Shown piece by piece: positions 23,401 through 31,269 of a DNA stretch of 64,000 bases (position 1 is its first letter; each line of letters begins with the position of its first letter). The notes below the pieces were generated by a model. That model did not search any database. It was not told the DNA's origin and saw only the letters and a program-made list of their open reading frames with translations. Made by a program: the position numbers and the translations under genes. The DNA is from Apostichopus japonicus (taxonomy: Eukaryota > Echinodermata > Holothuroidea > Aspidochirotida > Stichopodidae), in NCBI RefSeq assembly GCF_037975245.1, contig NC_092572.1, forward strand, positions 23,792,489-23,856,488, in the 5' to 3' direction.

Positions 23401-25168
23401 CTGCTATTGTGCAGGCATTGACTTTCATGCATGTTGACAACCTTTATTCTTTCATGGTTTTAATGTTGCAGTAAACTATTTTCGTATTGCAAGACAAATG
23501 ACATATGAAAGTTTGATCATATACATGCTACTAACTATGCTCATAAAAGCTCAGCTCACCAGTGATTTTTAATTACTACTTTAAGAATCATCTTGCAAAC
23601 ACTTCCAAATGTGACGTAGCAATTAATACTGCTTTCCTCATTCAGTACTATAAAAACAGGCAACTGTAACAATAGGGAACAAATGTAATGTTTCAGCAAG
23701 CAGAATACCACCACTCGGGTAGTTCTCATTCAGCTTTGATTAATGTGAGATGACTGCTTGTTTGGACCCCAAAAAATTGTTCTTCCATAATGTTGAGGAA
23801 TTCCAATATCATGTACACCTAATGAAGTGTACAGGAAATAGTGATTAAAAGTTGGAGTGCACACCAACTTTCATTTAAATACATAGAAGGTATACCCACC
23901 ATCTTCTTCTACTGTCAATTGTTGCTTATGGAATGTTGATGAAGATCTGTAAATGGATGACTTTCTTCCTTCACCTACAGAGAAACATGATACTAAAATA
24001 TGCATTTATTTCCAAAGCAGTAAGTAGAAATATAATTAGACTTGTTTCAAGCTTAAAGTCACCATTTGTGTTGAATTTGTCCCAAGCTTAAAGGAAAGTA
24101 GGGACATCCAGACTTAGGTCAGGCCCGGGGACAATAAAGTCACTGAGCCCCATTCTTTTAAGACGTCATACATTCATGGTACATTTATGACATATATGAA
24201 GAGTTTTTCTGGGGGTAGGAAGCCATGGCTTGATCCATCCCTCCCATGCATACTGGGGTCCATTATTGACATCAGGCCCCATGTCTGTAGCCCCAAGCTG
24301 TCGTCAGGCCTGGTACCTGAATATATCACCTGTTTATATTTTAAAGGTATAATCCAGTGATTGATCTTCATTGTTTTACAAAGTTACTGGAAATTCTTCA
24401 TCTTCAGCTCAAAAGCATATCCTATATACATATTAGCAGTTTAGTGTCACGTAGGTACAATATTGTTTTCCAAATTTGGTGGAATTCCATAATACATAGC
24501 CTGTTAACTCCCAGTTAATGAAGTCATAATGGCAGTTGAGCTGAAAATGTGTTTATTTTTCAATATACAAACAGAGTTTCAGATCCATCCAACTTTCATT
24601 TTGTGATATATGGGGTATCAATTGTCCGAATGAGACATCAATATAAAGAGACACATACACACCATTATTGCAAAGCTTGTGACCTTCAATGGAACCCATA
24701 ACACATATTTGAAACTAAATGGCCTGATTTAAGTCACTCTAGTGTTGCAGGATCAATTCATAAACCTCCATACATATTTCAAAATGACTACTTTGTGCTA
24801 TCAGTTTCTATTAATAACATGATTTTCACCTAAATCAGTTTTTCTTATAGCATAGGATTGTCTGATATTTTTACTGCAAAAACAAGTATAAGGTCAACGT
24901 ATTACTTGAATCAAACTTTTTTGGAACCCTACAAGTTACCACCCATCAATTATCCATTGCCTATACTTACTTCTTCCTGTTAAGAGCTTGTTAAGTGCCC
25001 CAAGGTTCTCAAATAATTCATCAGTGAGAGCAGATTGTATAATCCCTTTGTTCTCTAGTTCCACTAACAGGTCCTCGGAGTGTGATGGGCTGTTAATGAT
25101 GGCCTTTACATGTTTCAGAGGAAACATGAAGAAATTTGCAAGGTTTTCGCTGTCACTTCTTGTCATCA
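2277..25168 (-). CDS. Gene A: death-fold / ZU5 / UPA / Death domain protein (3' part of gene)
   Basis: Twelve exons join without a phase conflict, in transcript order: 25168-24971, 23968-23900, 22523-22470, 20433-20365, 13341-13270, 11472-11149, 9565-9336, 9135-8992, 5873-5730, 4472-4416, 3807-3573, 2404-2277. Together they give about 573 residues and a stop. The domain order (N-terminal death-fold, ZU5, UPA, Death) is that of PIDD/UNC5/ankyrin-type adaptors. No transmembrane segment is seen in the visible part, so a cytosolic signalling adaptor is likely (inference). The Death domain would recruit partners by homotypic binding, and ZU5-UPA is known in that family for intramolecular gating. 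No HFS/HFP-type autoproteolysis site was identified with confidence. The N-terminal exon or exons, start codon and promoter were not found and may lie beyond the THAP element at 25.7-29.2 kb. The gene contains a DIRS retrotransposon in an intron (13.8-19.8 kb). Confidence 0.8.
3573..3807 (-). CDS. Gene A exon: Death domain
   Basis: A 235-bp exon with acceptor CTTGTAG and donor ACAAG|GTAATA. It encodes the canonical Death-domain pattern: CSEWQRLAMYLNISDGDLDN, then FFMLRLWRKKNGTGATYRVL, then a last helix ALDKADRRDLQQYV. The W near the start of helix 1, the 'L-x-W-x-x-x-x-G-x-x-A-T' core and the terminal helix are those of UNC5/PIDD/FADD-type Death domains. It ends with a single G that joins in phase to the repeat-tail exon. 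Confidence 0.9.
4416..4472 (-). CDS. Gene A linker exon before the Death domain
   Basis: A 57-bp phase-0 exon encoding 19 residues (VDQSTGEIADSTVPDCILE). The acceptor is TCTACAG and the donor is AGAG|GTATTT. No domain is seen. In the related Gene D a phase-0 linker exon (62568-62690) holds the same place directly before the Death exon, which supports it as a real exon. Confidence 0.65.
5730..5873 (-). CDS. Gene A exon: UPA-like region, second part
   Basis: A 144-bp phase-0 exon with acceptor TTTAG and donor GGAG|GTTTGT. It begins EIPWRSIAVSEERLVPFVLQ, which matches the UPA motif 'IPF--IW-------FTLER', and ends KFEIELE. It is separated from the preceding UPA exon by a 3.1-kb intron that holds the RT fragment. 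Confidence 0.7.
6765..7130. repeat. diverged tandem duplication, ~190-bp unit
   Basis: Two successive blocks share 'GAACACCAGTAC', 'AGGCCTA' runs, 'AAATGCACTA' and 'TGTATA-GTAATTA'. The second copy starts at about 6955. It lies in the UPA intron of Gene A and nothing coding is seen in it. Confidence 0.6.
8005..8700 (-). pseudogene. LINE-type reverse transcriptase fragment in Gene A intron
   Basis: An open stretch 8277-8005 encodes CIDAVLLIIHEIVSNLNNKE and then LFLDFSSAFNTV, the F-D-x-x-x-A-F-D-T-V type motif of non-LTR reverse transcriptases (first Asp of the catalytic set). Upstream to about 8700 the frame is broken but still shows LWKAALL-like and VPKVKNPN-like stretches, the N-terminal RT motif 'W-x-x-a-x-v-x-P-x-x-K'. 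It is an old 5'- and 3'-truncated copy that is clearly not functional, lying in the sense direction in the intron between the two UPA exons. Confidence 0.75.
8992..9135 (-). CDS. Gene A exon: UPA-like region, first part
   Basis: A 144-bp phase-0 exon with acceptor TTTCAG and donor AGAG|GTAAAT. It encodes SLQLTFMKEGNQPLTISF followed by an Asn-Thr-Trp-Tyr motif, comparable with the UPA stretch 'L-F-D-L-L-I-D-P--W' before the 'IPF--IW' motif. Assignment rests on position and pattern only. Confidence 0.65.
9336..9565 (-). CDS. Gene A exon: ZU5 domain, C-terminal part
   Basis: A 230-bp exon with acceptor TTGACAG and donor CCAAAT|GTAAAT. It contains KCTVRLLAFCWLKV, which matches the ZU5 strand usually written C-V-L-HFSWF, then VVFAAKTM and VEVGYYEDIPE. 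It joins the previous exon in phase (G + GC). The YYEDIPE end is typical of the ZU5-to-UPA passage. Confidence 0.8.
9600..11148. other. Gene A intron, nothing further recognised
   Basis: Lies between the two ZU5 exons. Short frames on both strands show no domain. A poly-C/poly-G run lies near 10074-10085. Confidence 0.6.
11149..11472 (-). CDS. Gene A exon: ZU5 domain, N-terminal part
   Basis: A 324-bp exon with acceptor CCCTCAG and donor GAAG|GTAAAT. It encodes the typical ZU5 start: a Gly-Lys-Gly-Gly-Leu-Leu run, then TGIKLVFPPNAVTEE, then a strand ending in ELLPNGLQLKREVSLTLPHC. The P-PNA-V and PNGL-F/L-PV-L-LPHC patterns are hallmarks of ZU5 in UNC5, ankyrin and PIDD. ZU5 is a beta-sandwich that packs on UPA and Death in UNC5, which fits the exons that follow here. 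Confidence 0.85.
12360..12396 (-). pseudogene. partial linker exon (tandem family)
   Basis: Nearly identical in form to the partial exon at 21426-21462: a 3' half reading RSSKLTVKEEEG, an intact donor, and a 5' half replaced by GGTACCTGAAAG-type repeats. The 37-bp candidate exon has the wrong start phase. The hairpin is kept at 12306-12329. The two partial copies probably share one ancestor that was duplicated with its unit. Confidence 0.5.
13270..13341 (-). CDS. Gene A linker exon 4 (tandem family)
   Basis: A 72-bp symmetric phase-1 exon encoding SYSSIDISPSSVYLKQKTTV and then three Glu. The acceptor is GTTAAAG and the donor is GAAG|GTGGGTAC. A 9-bp perfect stem-loop lies at 13216-13239. It joins in phase to the ZU5 exon (G + AC giving Asp). 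It lies 3' of the DIRS element in the transcript, so joining exons 3 and 4 requires splicing the whole 5.97-kb element out. Confidence 0.65.
13839..13957. repeat. DIRS inverted terminal repeat (element end side)
   Basis: Reverse-complement partner of 19630-19751. It begins with TACCTATCTCATACTTACAC and ends with CCAGAATTC. The identity is high with a few point differences and a poly-C length change. Confidence 0.9.
14029..14110. repeat. DIRS internal complementary region
   Basis: Its first part (to GTTTTTGGG) is the reverse complement of the outer end at 13800-13850. Its second part (AGTCTACTTCACTCCTCTAC onward) is the reverse complement of the other outer end at 19740-19768. The two halves abut, as expected for the template that rejoins both ends during DIRS replication. 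They also fix the element borders at 13800 and 19768. Confidence 0.88.
14138..15186 (-). pseudogene. DIRS tyrosine recombinase, one frameshift
   Basis: The N-terminal part (15186-14580) holds the SAM-like binding domain (RTYDSRLARFNQWATDNAC, then STIRNYRSAIGAIHKGLP) and the first catalytic Arg in LAAASARRRSGIHAL. At about 14560-14580 the frame shifts. The new frame carries CPVRALRIYLDRTK, the H-x-x-R box in AHDVRGVAAS and a late Tyr in TTFVSCYLRN. Apart from the shift, the R, H-x-x-R and Y residues are all present. The start overlaps the end of the RNase H frame, as is common in DIRS ORF2/ORF3. It would resolve or integrate the circular copy. Confidence 0.85.
15187..15890 (-). pseudogene. DIRS RNase H domain, reverse transcriptase missing
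   Basis: Typical RNase H stretch of DIRS elements: HFNALEANAILNAVRAW (catalytic Glu), VYVRTDNSTTVAYVNKEGG (Asp in TDNS), then HLAGVDNQPADILSR (last Asp in AD). The first catalytic Asp, which would lie just upstream, is lost where the frame meets foreign sequence near 15.9 kb. After the RNase H come DIRS-type residues (LSIDLFASATN, then WPNQTWFPLI). Normally a reverse transcriptase of about 1 kb precedes this, and none is found. Confidence 0.85.
15926..16165. mobile_element. MITE copy (CCCAGCAAACAC family), one end lost
   Basis: About 240 bp matches the reverse complement of the MITE at 33893-34168, sharing AACGTTTCGTCTTYTGT, GATAACGTTATTTGTGGTGT and AACGTTTTCAGGCTATTATT. The left terminal repeat is nearly intact (CTCAGCAAACAC). 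The right one is gone. It sits where the DIRS RNase H frame ends. Confidence 0.8.
16170..16800. other. unassigned sequence inside the DIRS element
   Basis: This replaces the expected reverse transcriptase region. It holds a short imperfect duplication (two copies of 'CCTCTCTTAACAAATGT-CAG-GT--ACA' with 'TTTGCCAGG' nearby at about 16530 and 16640). No RT motif is seen on either strand. Confidence 0.55.
17780..18690. repeat. ~246-bp tandem repeat inside the gag-like region
   Basis: Marker 'GCTACTTCGGCCACCCACTC' recurs near 17832, 18080, 18315 and 18564 (spacings about 248, 235 and 249). Each unit contains two related half-units marked by GGCCTACTCCGTGCAAGCAC. The 235 spacing reflects a 12-14-bp loss (missing 'GGCTCCTGGCTTCC'). 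Confidence 0.88.
18832..18905. repeat. short repeat of GGGAACATGTGG
   Basis: Four copies of GGGAACATGTG(G/A) lie within about 70 bp, two of them preceded by CATATCT. They are in the 5' part of the gag-like region. Confidence 0.8.
19630..19751. repeat. DIRS inverted terminal repeat (element start side)
   Basis: About 120 bp, reverse complement of 13839-13957, sharing GAATTCTGG, AGAGGAAGAGCAGGGTGGG, TGGCCAGTTGGGGTATGGTA and GCTGTGTAAGTATGAGATAG. A poly-G run replaces a shorter one in the partner. Confidence 0.9.
20365..20433 (-). CDS. Gene A linker exon 3 (tandem family)
   Basis: A 69-bp symmetric phase-1 exon encoding SYSSIGSSSSAHFKQPLTM and then three Glu. The acceptor is GTAAAG and the donor is GAAG|GTGGGTAC. 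A 13-bp perfect stem-loop lies at 20306-20339, 25 nt past the donor. It is the last linker exon before the DIRS insertion in transcript order. Confidence 0.65.
21426..21462 (-). pseudogene. partial linker exon (tandem family)
   Basis: The 3' half of a linker exon (RSSKLTV then acidic REEEG) with an intact GAAG|GTGGGTAC donor. Its 5' half is replaced by a short direct repeat of the type GGTACCTGAAAG. An AG at 21463-21464 would give a 37-bp exon that starts in a phase unlike its sisters, so splicing it in would break the frame. The hairpin is kept at 21372-21395. It is probably a decaying copy. Confidence 0.5.
22470..22523 (-). CDS. Gene A linker exon 2 (tandem family, shortened)
   Basis: A 54-bp symmetric phase-1 exon encoding SKSSIRSPSPTLLRQEE. 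It is five codons shorter than the sister exons because the stretch before the acidic end is missing. The acceptor is GTGAAG and the donor is GAAG|GTGGGTAC. A 13-bp perfect stem with an 8-nt loop lies at 22411-22444, 25 nt past the donor. Confidence 0.65.
23900..23968 (-). CDS. Gene A linker exon 1 (tandem family)
   Basis: A 69-bp phase-1/phase-1 exon with a Ser/Thr- and Lys-rich start (RKSSIYRSSSTFHKQQ) and an acidic end (VEED). The donor is GATG|GTGGGT. A hairpin with an 8-bp stem (AAAGTTGG / CCAACTTT) lies at 23848-23871, starting 28 nt past the donor in the transcript. Because the exon is symmetric, skipping or including it keeps the frame. Confidence 0.65.
24971..25168 (-). CDS. Gene A exon: death-fold domain, DED-like
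   Basis: A 198-bp exon (phase 1 at both ends) with acceptor TTTGCAG and donor AAGAA|GTAAGT. It encodes about 66 residues predicted as amphipathic helices. Features include a Ser-Glu-Asn-Leu-Ala start, a run HSEDLLVELENKGII near residue 35 and a closing helix with FENLGALNKLL. The 'LLxxLExKGII' pattern is typical of death-effector-like folds, but a CARD or divergent Death domain is not excluded. As the most upstream exon seen, it is likely the partner-binding N-terminal module of Gene A. Confidence 0.55.
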
Positions 25169-26690
25169 CTGCAAATACATTTTGCAAATACCTTTTTCTC
25201 AAAAGATCCTTTCAAGAAAGAGAACCAGAACAAGAAAACATTAAGTGGTTCCGATGCCCAAACATATTCAAAGAGTGGTAAGCCATACATGTATGATGCT
25301 AATATTCATGAAATTGTGCACACCAAAATGAAGAGGGATTATCTATTGACTAATGCTGCAACATATAAAGGAAGGTTTCAGGAATCAGTTATCATGTTGA
25401 CATAGTGTATTTAGTGATATAGTATAACCAGAAAGCCAGTTGGCTTTGTGATTCCTTGCCATACAATGTGCTCAAAATTAAAAATAACTATCTGACTTAT
25501 GTAGAACTTATAAGTGAGTTAAATTGTAAGGATTTTAAAGAAATATTATTTCTATTCCAAATGTTTCAGTATCCAGGAAGAACAGTCTATCTAAGTGAAA
25601 TATATATGTAGATGTATGAATTAAGGGCATTTTCTTTACCAATTTTGATATCACTTTTAATAACTGTTAACCAACTATGGAGACAATTTTTTGGGGGGGA
25701 TTTTCCATTAATTTGGGAGTTTACATACTGTACATATAATCAACATGTGTAAAAAATAAACTTCGAAAACCTACTATAACACATCAAAAAACGACCACGA
25801 AAATGGACATTTTGGGTAGTCACGTTACATGAACCTCTGGAATGTCTGAAAACAGAGATTGACCCAAAGGAGCCTCTGGTCACCGTGTGACGTCAAAGTT
25901 GGTATACCGCAAAAATCAAACGCTGATATAGGCACTGTTTATACACAGATAGCGAACAATTGTACTGTATTTGACTTTCAATTTTGAGCATTTGAAAAGC
26001 TGTTAGCTTAAAACAAGAACACATGAAGGTTAAACAATAGTTTTAAGACAATTTTGAGAAGAAAATTTAGTTTAATTGGTTATTTTATTAGCAAAATTTC
26101 CACTCAAATGGAAGTGTAACCAGAGCATAACCTGGTTAATGTAATGTATAGTTATCATTTTCTTTTATTTTCCTACTTTTGTTTTTATTCATTTAATCAT
26201 TTTCTTTTGTTTGTTTGTTTCTATTCATTTGACAATGAATAAACTTTACTTGGTAGATTTATGAGTTACCTTAATTTTCACTCTTATTGCTAACTAATAC
26301 ATGGCAACAGTTAGTGGGGGTGGCCCTGTGCGACCTGTCTTTTTCTTAAGTTAAGTAATTGTTTTGCGTGGTCCTATTTTCTAGGAATATATGAGTGGCT
26401 CCAAGAGTCTATCCCTTTTCAGAACTGTGGGTTAAATAGGAATGTTTTGGTGGTAGATGATTATTTTAAATGTACCAAAAGGACACCATAAATTAAGTAA
26501 TGTGTCTGGTAAATTATATATTAAGTGTTAATTGACAGCTGTTTGCTCACTGGACCTCGAATACCAGGAAGTGGAGGGCATGCCGGTCTAGAGTAGGAGG
26601 GGGAAAGTTGAGACAAAGGCTAAATCATGAATATTCAATGAACCAACCTTTGTGTTTAATTGGTTTAAGGTGGTCATGTGTGAGTTGCCT

Positions 26691-26755
26691 CGTACTATTA
26701 TTATGGGATGTATTCTTATTATTATGGGATGTATTCTTATTATTATGGGATGGAG
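26691..26755. repeat. 21-bp repeat x3
   Basis: Three copies of TTATTATGGGATGTATTC-like sequence in a row, the last changing to GGGATGGAGTG. Confidence 0.9.
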
Positions 26756-26822
26756 TGAATAGGGTAGCATGGTAGGGGGAAAGTAAGAAAAGACGCGGAC
26801 GCCAAGTTAAGTTGACAGTAGT

Positions 26823-26893
26823 TTACAGGAGAAGAGGGGAAGGATTGAGTTTGTAATAGTTAGAGGAGAAGAGGGGAAGGATTGAGTTTGAAA
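26823..26893. repeat. 34-bp tandem duplication
   Basis: GAGAAGAGGGGAAGGATTGA occurs twice, both times followed by GTTTG. The copies are separated by TAATAGTTAGAG. Confidence 0.9.
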
Positions 26894-28737
26894 TGGCTGG
26901 GCACGAGATCATAATTATTTTCTTAGACTTACTTCACCAGTAATAGAGTAGAGGACCAGTATTAAATTAATTAGAAGTTAAATGGACACTTGAAGCTATT
27001 TACCCATGGAGTTTTTATAGAAGTTTAGTGAATACCTGGAGCTTGTTCTACAAATGGATATTCTATTTGAGTAAACATCTGGAACTGTTTTACAGTACAA
27101 GGAAATTTCATATTTAATAAAAGTTTATATCACCCGAAGCTGTACCAATGGAGGCAGAACTATATTTCATCCTGTGCTAATATCTGGCAACCCTATTATT
27201 TGTTGTGCTGATTTTCTGTTGTGATGGAACTATAATGTTTTAAGTCTACGTCCTTGTTTGGATTCGGAAGTGTATCCCTGCGATGGTCCACCTGAGTGAT
27301 GAACAGTCCTCCTAGAGACGCCCCAAGCTGAGACGCCCAAGAGGTTATTTCGCCGAGCCGCGAGCTGTCCAGAGAACCACCCAATCCAGAGACGTCCCCA
27401 ACTAAGTGAACCGCCCTAGAAGTTCCCCAAGGAGACAATTTCGTTCTCAAATTGTATTCGGTCGACCCGCGCCGCGATTTTGTTATTATTTTCGTTGGGA
27501 CTGATAAGTATTATTTTTCCATTAAATTCAGTGGAGTCGTTATAAGAAGTAAGAGTTCCGAGATATGTAAGTTACACCCATTTACTGTATATAATTTCAC
27601 ATTAAGTTTAAGCAACCCCATTGATATTAATACAACGTCCATGTGCATCGTAAACACACCACTTTACCTTTATTTGTTTGTTTTTGTGTCAGCATTCCGC
27701 CTTTTTAAGATGTCACCACGATCTCAGAGTAAACCGGCCCTACCCTAATTTGGAGGTGCCACTTGTAATCTTCCCAAACCTAAAAATATATTTACGCCTG
27801 GTCACTGTGTTTTTGACCGGCTACATAAGCATCTTTTACAAAGTGGAGCGTCAATAGGTCCGTACGGTACAATATACTGTGGAACATGCAAGCAGCTTGG
27901 CGATTCCGTAATACAATTTGATCGCAAGATACCGTAAACTGAACAGAAGAATAGACCTAAAAGATGCCTCATGCGTGATATGTGACGGGAAATGGCTTAT
28001 GTTACTGTCAACAAATTACCAAAAAGACACTAAACATAATCGAACAACTTCGAGAAGACGCTGACCCGAATCAAACCAGGGTAGCATATACATGACTAAG
28101 CTTCAGCTGAACATAGTACTTACTCGTTGTAATATCCGAAAGTACAAACACAGAACAAGTATATATCCTTTCAATAAACAAAATTTAGCAGTGAATATCC
28201 AAATCCACGTTTCTCGTTCAATCCTGGGCGAAATACTACCGTGACTCTGTGTAATTCCATAAAATTAGGTCTAGTTGAAACAGGCCTGGACCAGTTACAT
28301 CCCACAATCACAAGACAGTCACTAACGAAATAAAACGTCTGATCGCTACATAGAACCGTTTTTATTCAACTCCTTGGACCATGCAGATGCCGGAATTAAC
28401 ATAACGGACAATATATAACACAATGTATCACGAACTCACGATACTGGAATACGACAAAGGAAATATATAAATGTGATGAAATCCTAACATGACTATTTAC
28501 ACATGCTTTGAGCCAACTCCCTACATGTACTAACCCTATAGGCATTTTATATACACGGTCATCTCTTACAGTAAATATTATACTGTCAATTGCGTGATAT
28601 AATGTTACATGTAAGGACGTCCAGAGCTTGTTTATGGTCTGTTTCACATTAGCTATGTCCGACCATCGTCCGACACAGCTATCGACGGTATATAATTTTC
28701 GCAGAATGAGACATTTGCAGCATACACAGAGGCAGTG

Positions 28738-28930
28738 TCATGTATGTGGACTCATGGGCATGAGATACTCTGGGTGCTGAAAAATCTTTCCGCGTGGATC
28801 TAAAAAATTGATCCAAAGTCCGCAGCGTTTTACGTCGGTTCTTTTACTCGGAAATCTTAAAAAGCTGATGCTTTTGTTGGATGAGGTATAACTGCAACCT
28901 CCAACAATACAGAATTGTGGCATTTCGGGG
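28738..28930 (-). pseudogene. THAP-like zinc-finger N-terminal half
   Basis: From the ATG near 28930 the frame reads MPQFCIVGGCSYTSSNKS, then ISFLRFPSKR and GLWINF. Cys-x4-Cys, then F-x-F-P and a Trp-containing helix are the start of a THAP DNA-binding domain. The later Cys-x2-His pair and AVPTF box are not found in this frame, so it is truncated or continues across an intron. THAP domains occur in P-element-like transposases, which fits the inverted-repeat flanks. Confidence 0.6.
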
Positions 28931-29279
28931 GTAAAGGAGTAATATCGTTGATGTTTTTGGCAGCTCAAGTATACAACTGTACACACTAAAAGTATTGTTA
29001 TGAGTGAGGTATACAAACAGTGACGTCACAGGGTCACCTGATGTCTTCGGAATGTTTCAGGAATGTCTGAAATAGGTTTCATAAAGAGCTGATTTTTTTC
29101 CCCATTTTTCACGTATTTAATGTTCGAAATTGGTAAAGTTAATAACAGCAATGCAATTGGAGTGTGTTAAGGATTACATACATGCAAAATGGTGGGATTT
29201 CATGTTCATCGAAAAGTCTCCATAGTTGGTCTTTAATGTATGAGAGTTATCTGAAATATCTATAAATCACAGAGGAAAT

Positions 29280-30540
29280 TTTCAATTTCCAATTTTGGAA
29301 CCATTTGAGATAACCTGTTGACCCCTTGAAGCTCAGAGGGTGATAACTCAGAAGAGCAGTTGAGTGTACATTTAAAGCAACACTCTGAAGCAGGTTTCAT
29401 TTCCTGGATGATTGTATGTTTTGCTTAAGTCCTATAGAGCCCCTTCACGAAACTAAACTGAACTTGACTAAAGTATGTTCACCAAAAAAAATCATATGTA
29501 TCATAAGATAATTCACAGATTGTTGTAGCTTTAATTTTGGAGGTATCAAGTTGAAAAGGCTTTCAGACTTTGACACCTGTTGACCTCATGTGACCTTTGA
29601 CCTCTACCAATTGCCATAGGGTTATTGCACTCACCAAGCTGGATCTACCTACCAAGTATGACATTGATTCAACCTGTGTCTGTTGAGATATCATGTTTAC
29701 AACTGTTTTTGACGATTTCCCGTTAAACTGTACCCACAATGAATATTAATGTGGAAAACTTATCGTTGAAGAGAACATGGACTTTCTAGTTACATCACAA
29801 TACCAACAACAAATTAAATCACACATCCGGTTAAAGAGGTATAGAAATTTTACGAATTTTATGGTAAGTCACGCCCACTCATTAATATTCATGAGATGAA
29901 AACCACACACTATAGGGCACATCTACTGTACTCATGATAGGGCATCTGTGTTTACAAGCCATGTTTGACCAATTTCCATTAAGCCCCAGGCCACTCATTT
30001 ATGAATCTTAATAAGGTAAACATTGTTGTTGCAAAGAACATGTATTTACCGTGTAGTTACAACATGCTACTATGAATAAATTAAATCAGACATATGGTTG
30101 AGGAGATATTAATATTTTACGAACTTTATGGTTAGCCCCACCCACTCCTTCATATTCAAGAGATGGGAACAAAACACAATACGGCACATCTACACACCAT
30201 GGGACGTGTATCTACCAAGTAGACTGTGATTCTACTTGTGTTTGTTGAGGTATCATGTATACAATCCTCTTTCCACGAATTCCCATTAGGCCCTACCCAT
30301 GCATGAATATTTTTGAGGTAAACGTACTTGTTGCAAAGAGACATGTTACTTACATTATCATACTATGCATAAATTAAATTAGTCATTCGGTTGCAGAGAT
30401 ATTGACATTTTAAAAATATCATATGAAGGCCCACCCAATCAAGACAATAGGGCACATTTACTAATCATGGGACATCTACCTACCAAGCATGACATTTACT
30501 CAATTTGAGATATCTTGTTTACGAGCAAGCCGTCACATGC
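29280..30540. repeat. diverged tandem repeat, ~240-bp unit
   Basis: Phrases such as 'GGGCACATCTACTG', 'TGAGGTATCATGTTTACAA', 'CCCATTAGGCCC-ACCCA' and 'ATGAATAAATTAAATCA' recur about three to four times at about 240-bp steps. Similar sentences appear at 34.9-35.25 and 63.6-64.0 kb, so this is a dispersed family. No gene is seen. Confidence 0.65.
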
Positions 30541-31269
30541 ACACACACACGCACATATAGTACATACGCACATACACATTTGGCATTGTAACCAAAAATG
30601 TATATATAATATAATACACATTATGAATCTCACATAGTCTATTTTTCTCTTCAGATTCCTTACCAGAACAAGTCACACCACTAAGAATCAATGATTTAAG
30701 ACGACTTTATTGTCTATCCCTTACCCTTGCAGCTCCCACTAACCTTAATTACAGTACTTCCTGATCCTAAGTGAACCTTCATACGATAAACAATACACAT
30801 TAACAATACAACTTGTATTTTGTGTCACTGCAAGAGAGAAATTGCATCCTGAATGACTATATACAAACAGTCGATGTAGGTACTCGTCTATTGTGGTATT
30901 ATTACATCGCCATCGTGACTGAAAAGATGCAACTGTGTACCTGTACGATCCCACAAAGTTCCAGCATTACAGACTATAAATATCCTATTGACTGGCTCTA
31001 GTTTGACTTACATTTAATCACAATTGACTACTATACATATATAGTGAAACATAGCATGTGAAGTTAGGAAACAAGCAAAGCTGTGTTATACCCCACCATA
31101 CTATAGTACGCATGTAGACAGACAACTTAGGCTTACAATTAACATACCAGTTTGTCCCAAATTGAATTCACTGGTGCAAAATTTGTACATTAATACTACA
31201 AGTAGGCCTATTGTTAAATGTTCAGGTCATAATGGCCAGGACAAAAAAATTACATTAGCTTGAAACACA

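Larger units (their letters stand above)
11480..24420. repeat. tandem intron/exon array of Gene A (units ~1-2 kb)
   Basis: Recurring blocks occur in the same order: 'CATGCATGTTGACAACCTTTATGCTTTCATGGTTTTAAT'-like (split here as CATGCATGTTGACAACC and TTTATGCTTTCATGG), 'CTCCTTTTCTCTCTCAGTACT', a GTACACCTCATGAGGTGTAC palindrome, a GTTGG/CCAAC hairpin, then a linker exon. Hairpin-plus-exon modules occur at about 12.3, 13.2, 20.3, 21.4, 22.4 and 23.85 kb. Larger units at 20.56-20.8, 22.65-22.9 and 24.1-24.3 kb share an 'AAGACGTCATACATTC' and 'GACATCAGGCCCC' block. The copies are strongly diverged, so the array is old. The DIRS element split one unit. Confidence 0.8.
25670..29230. mobile_element. 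putative DNA transposon, 3.56 kb, with THAP-like fragment
   Basis: The ends are a 15-bp perfect inverted pair, ACCAACTATGGAGAC at 25670-25684 and its complement at 29216-29230. Weaker inverted similarity continues inward, for example GTGTGACGTCA near 25886-25896 against TGACGTCACAGGGTCACC near 29022. A THAP-like frame lies close to the right end. No clear target duplication was found. No transposase catalytic region was recognised, so it is probably a defective or non-autonomous copy. Confidence 0.6.

Noticed and set aside
27196-27748. Frames of 84 and 98 codons at 27.2-27.7 kb as genes
   Set aside because: They overlap on opposite strands, have no domain or splice pattern, and lie inside the inverted-repeat-bounded element.
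30541-30580. CA-rich run as regulatory element
   Set aside because: It is a short degenerate CA repeat within repetitive DNA, with nothing tying it to a gene.
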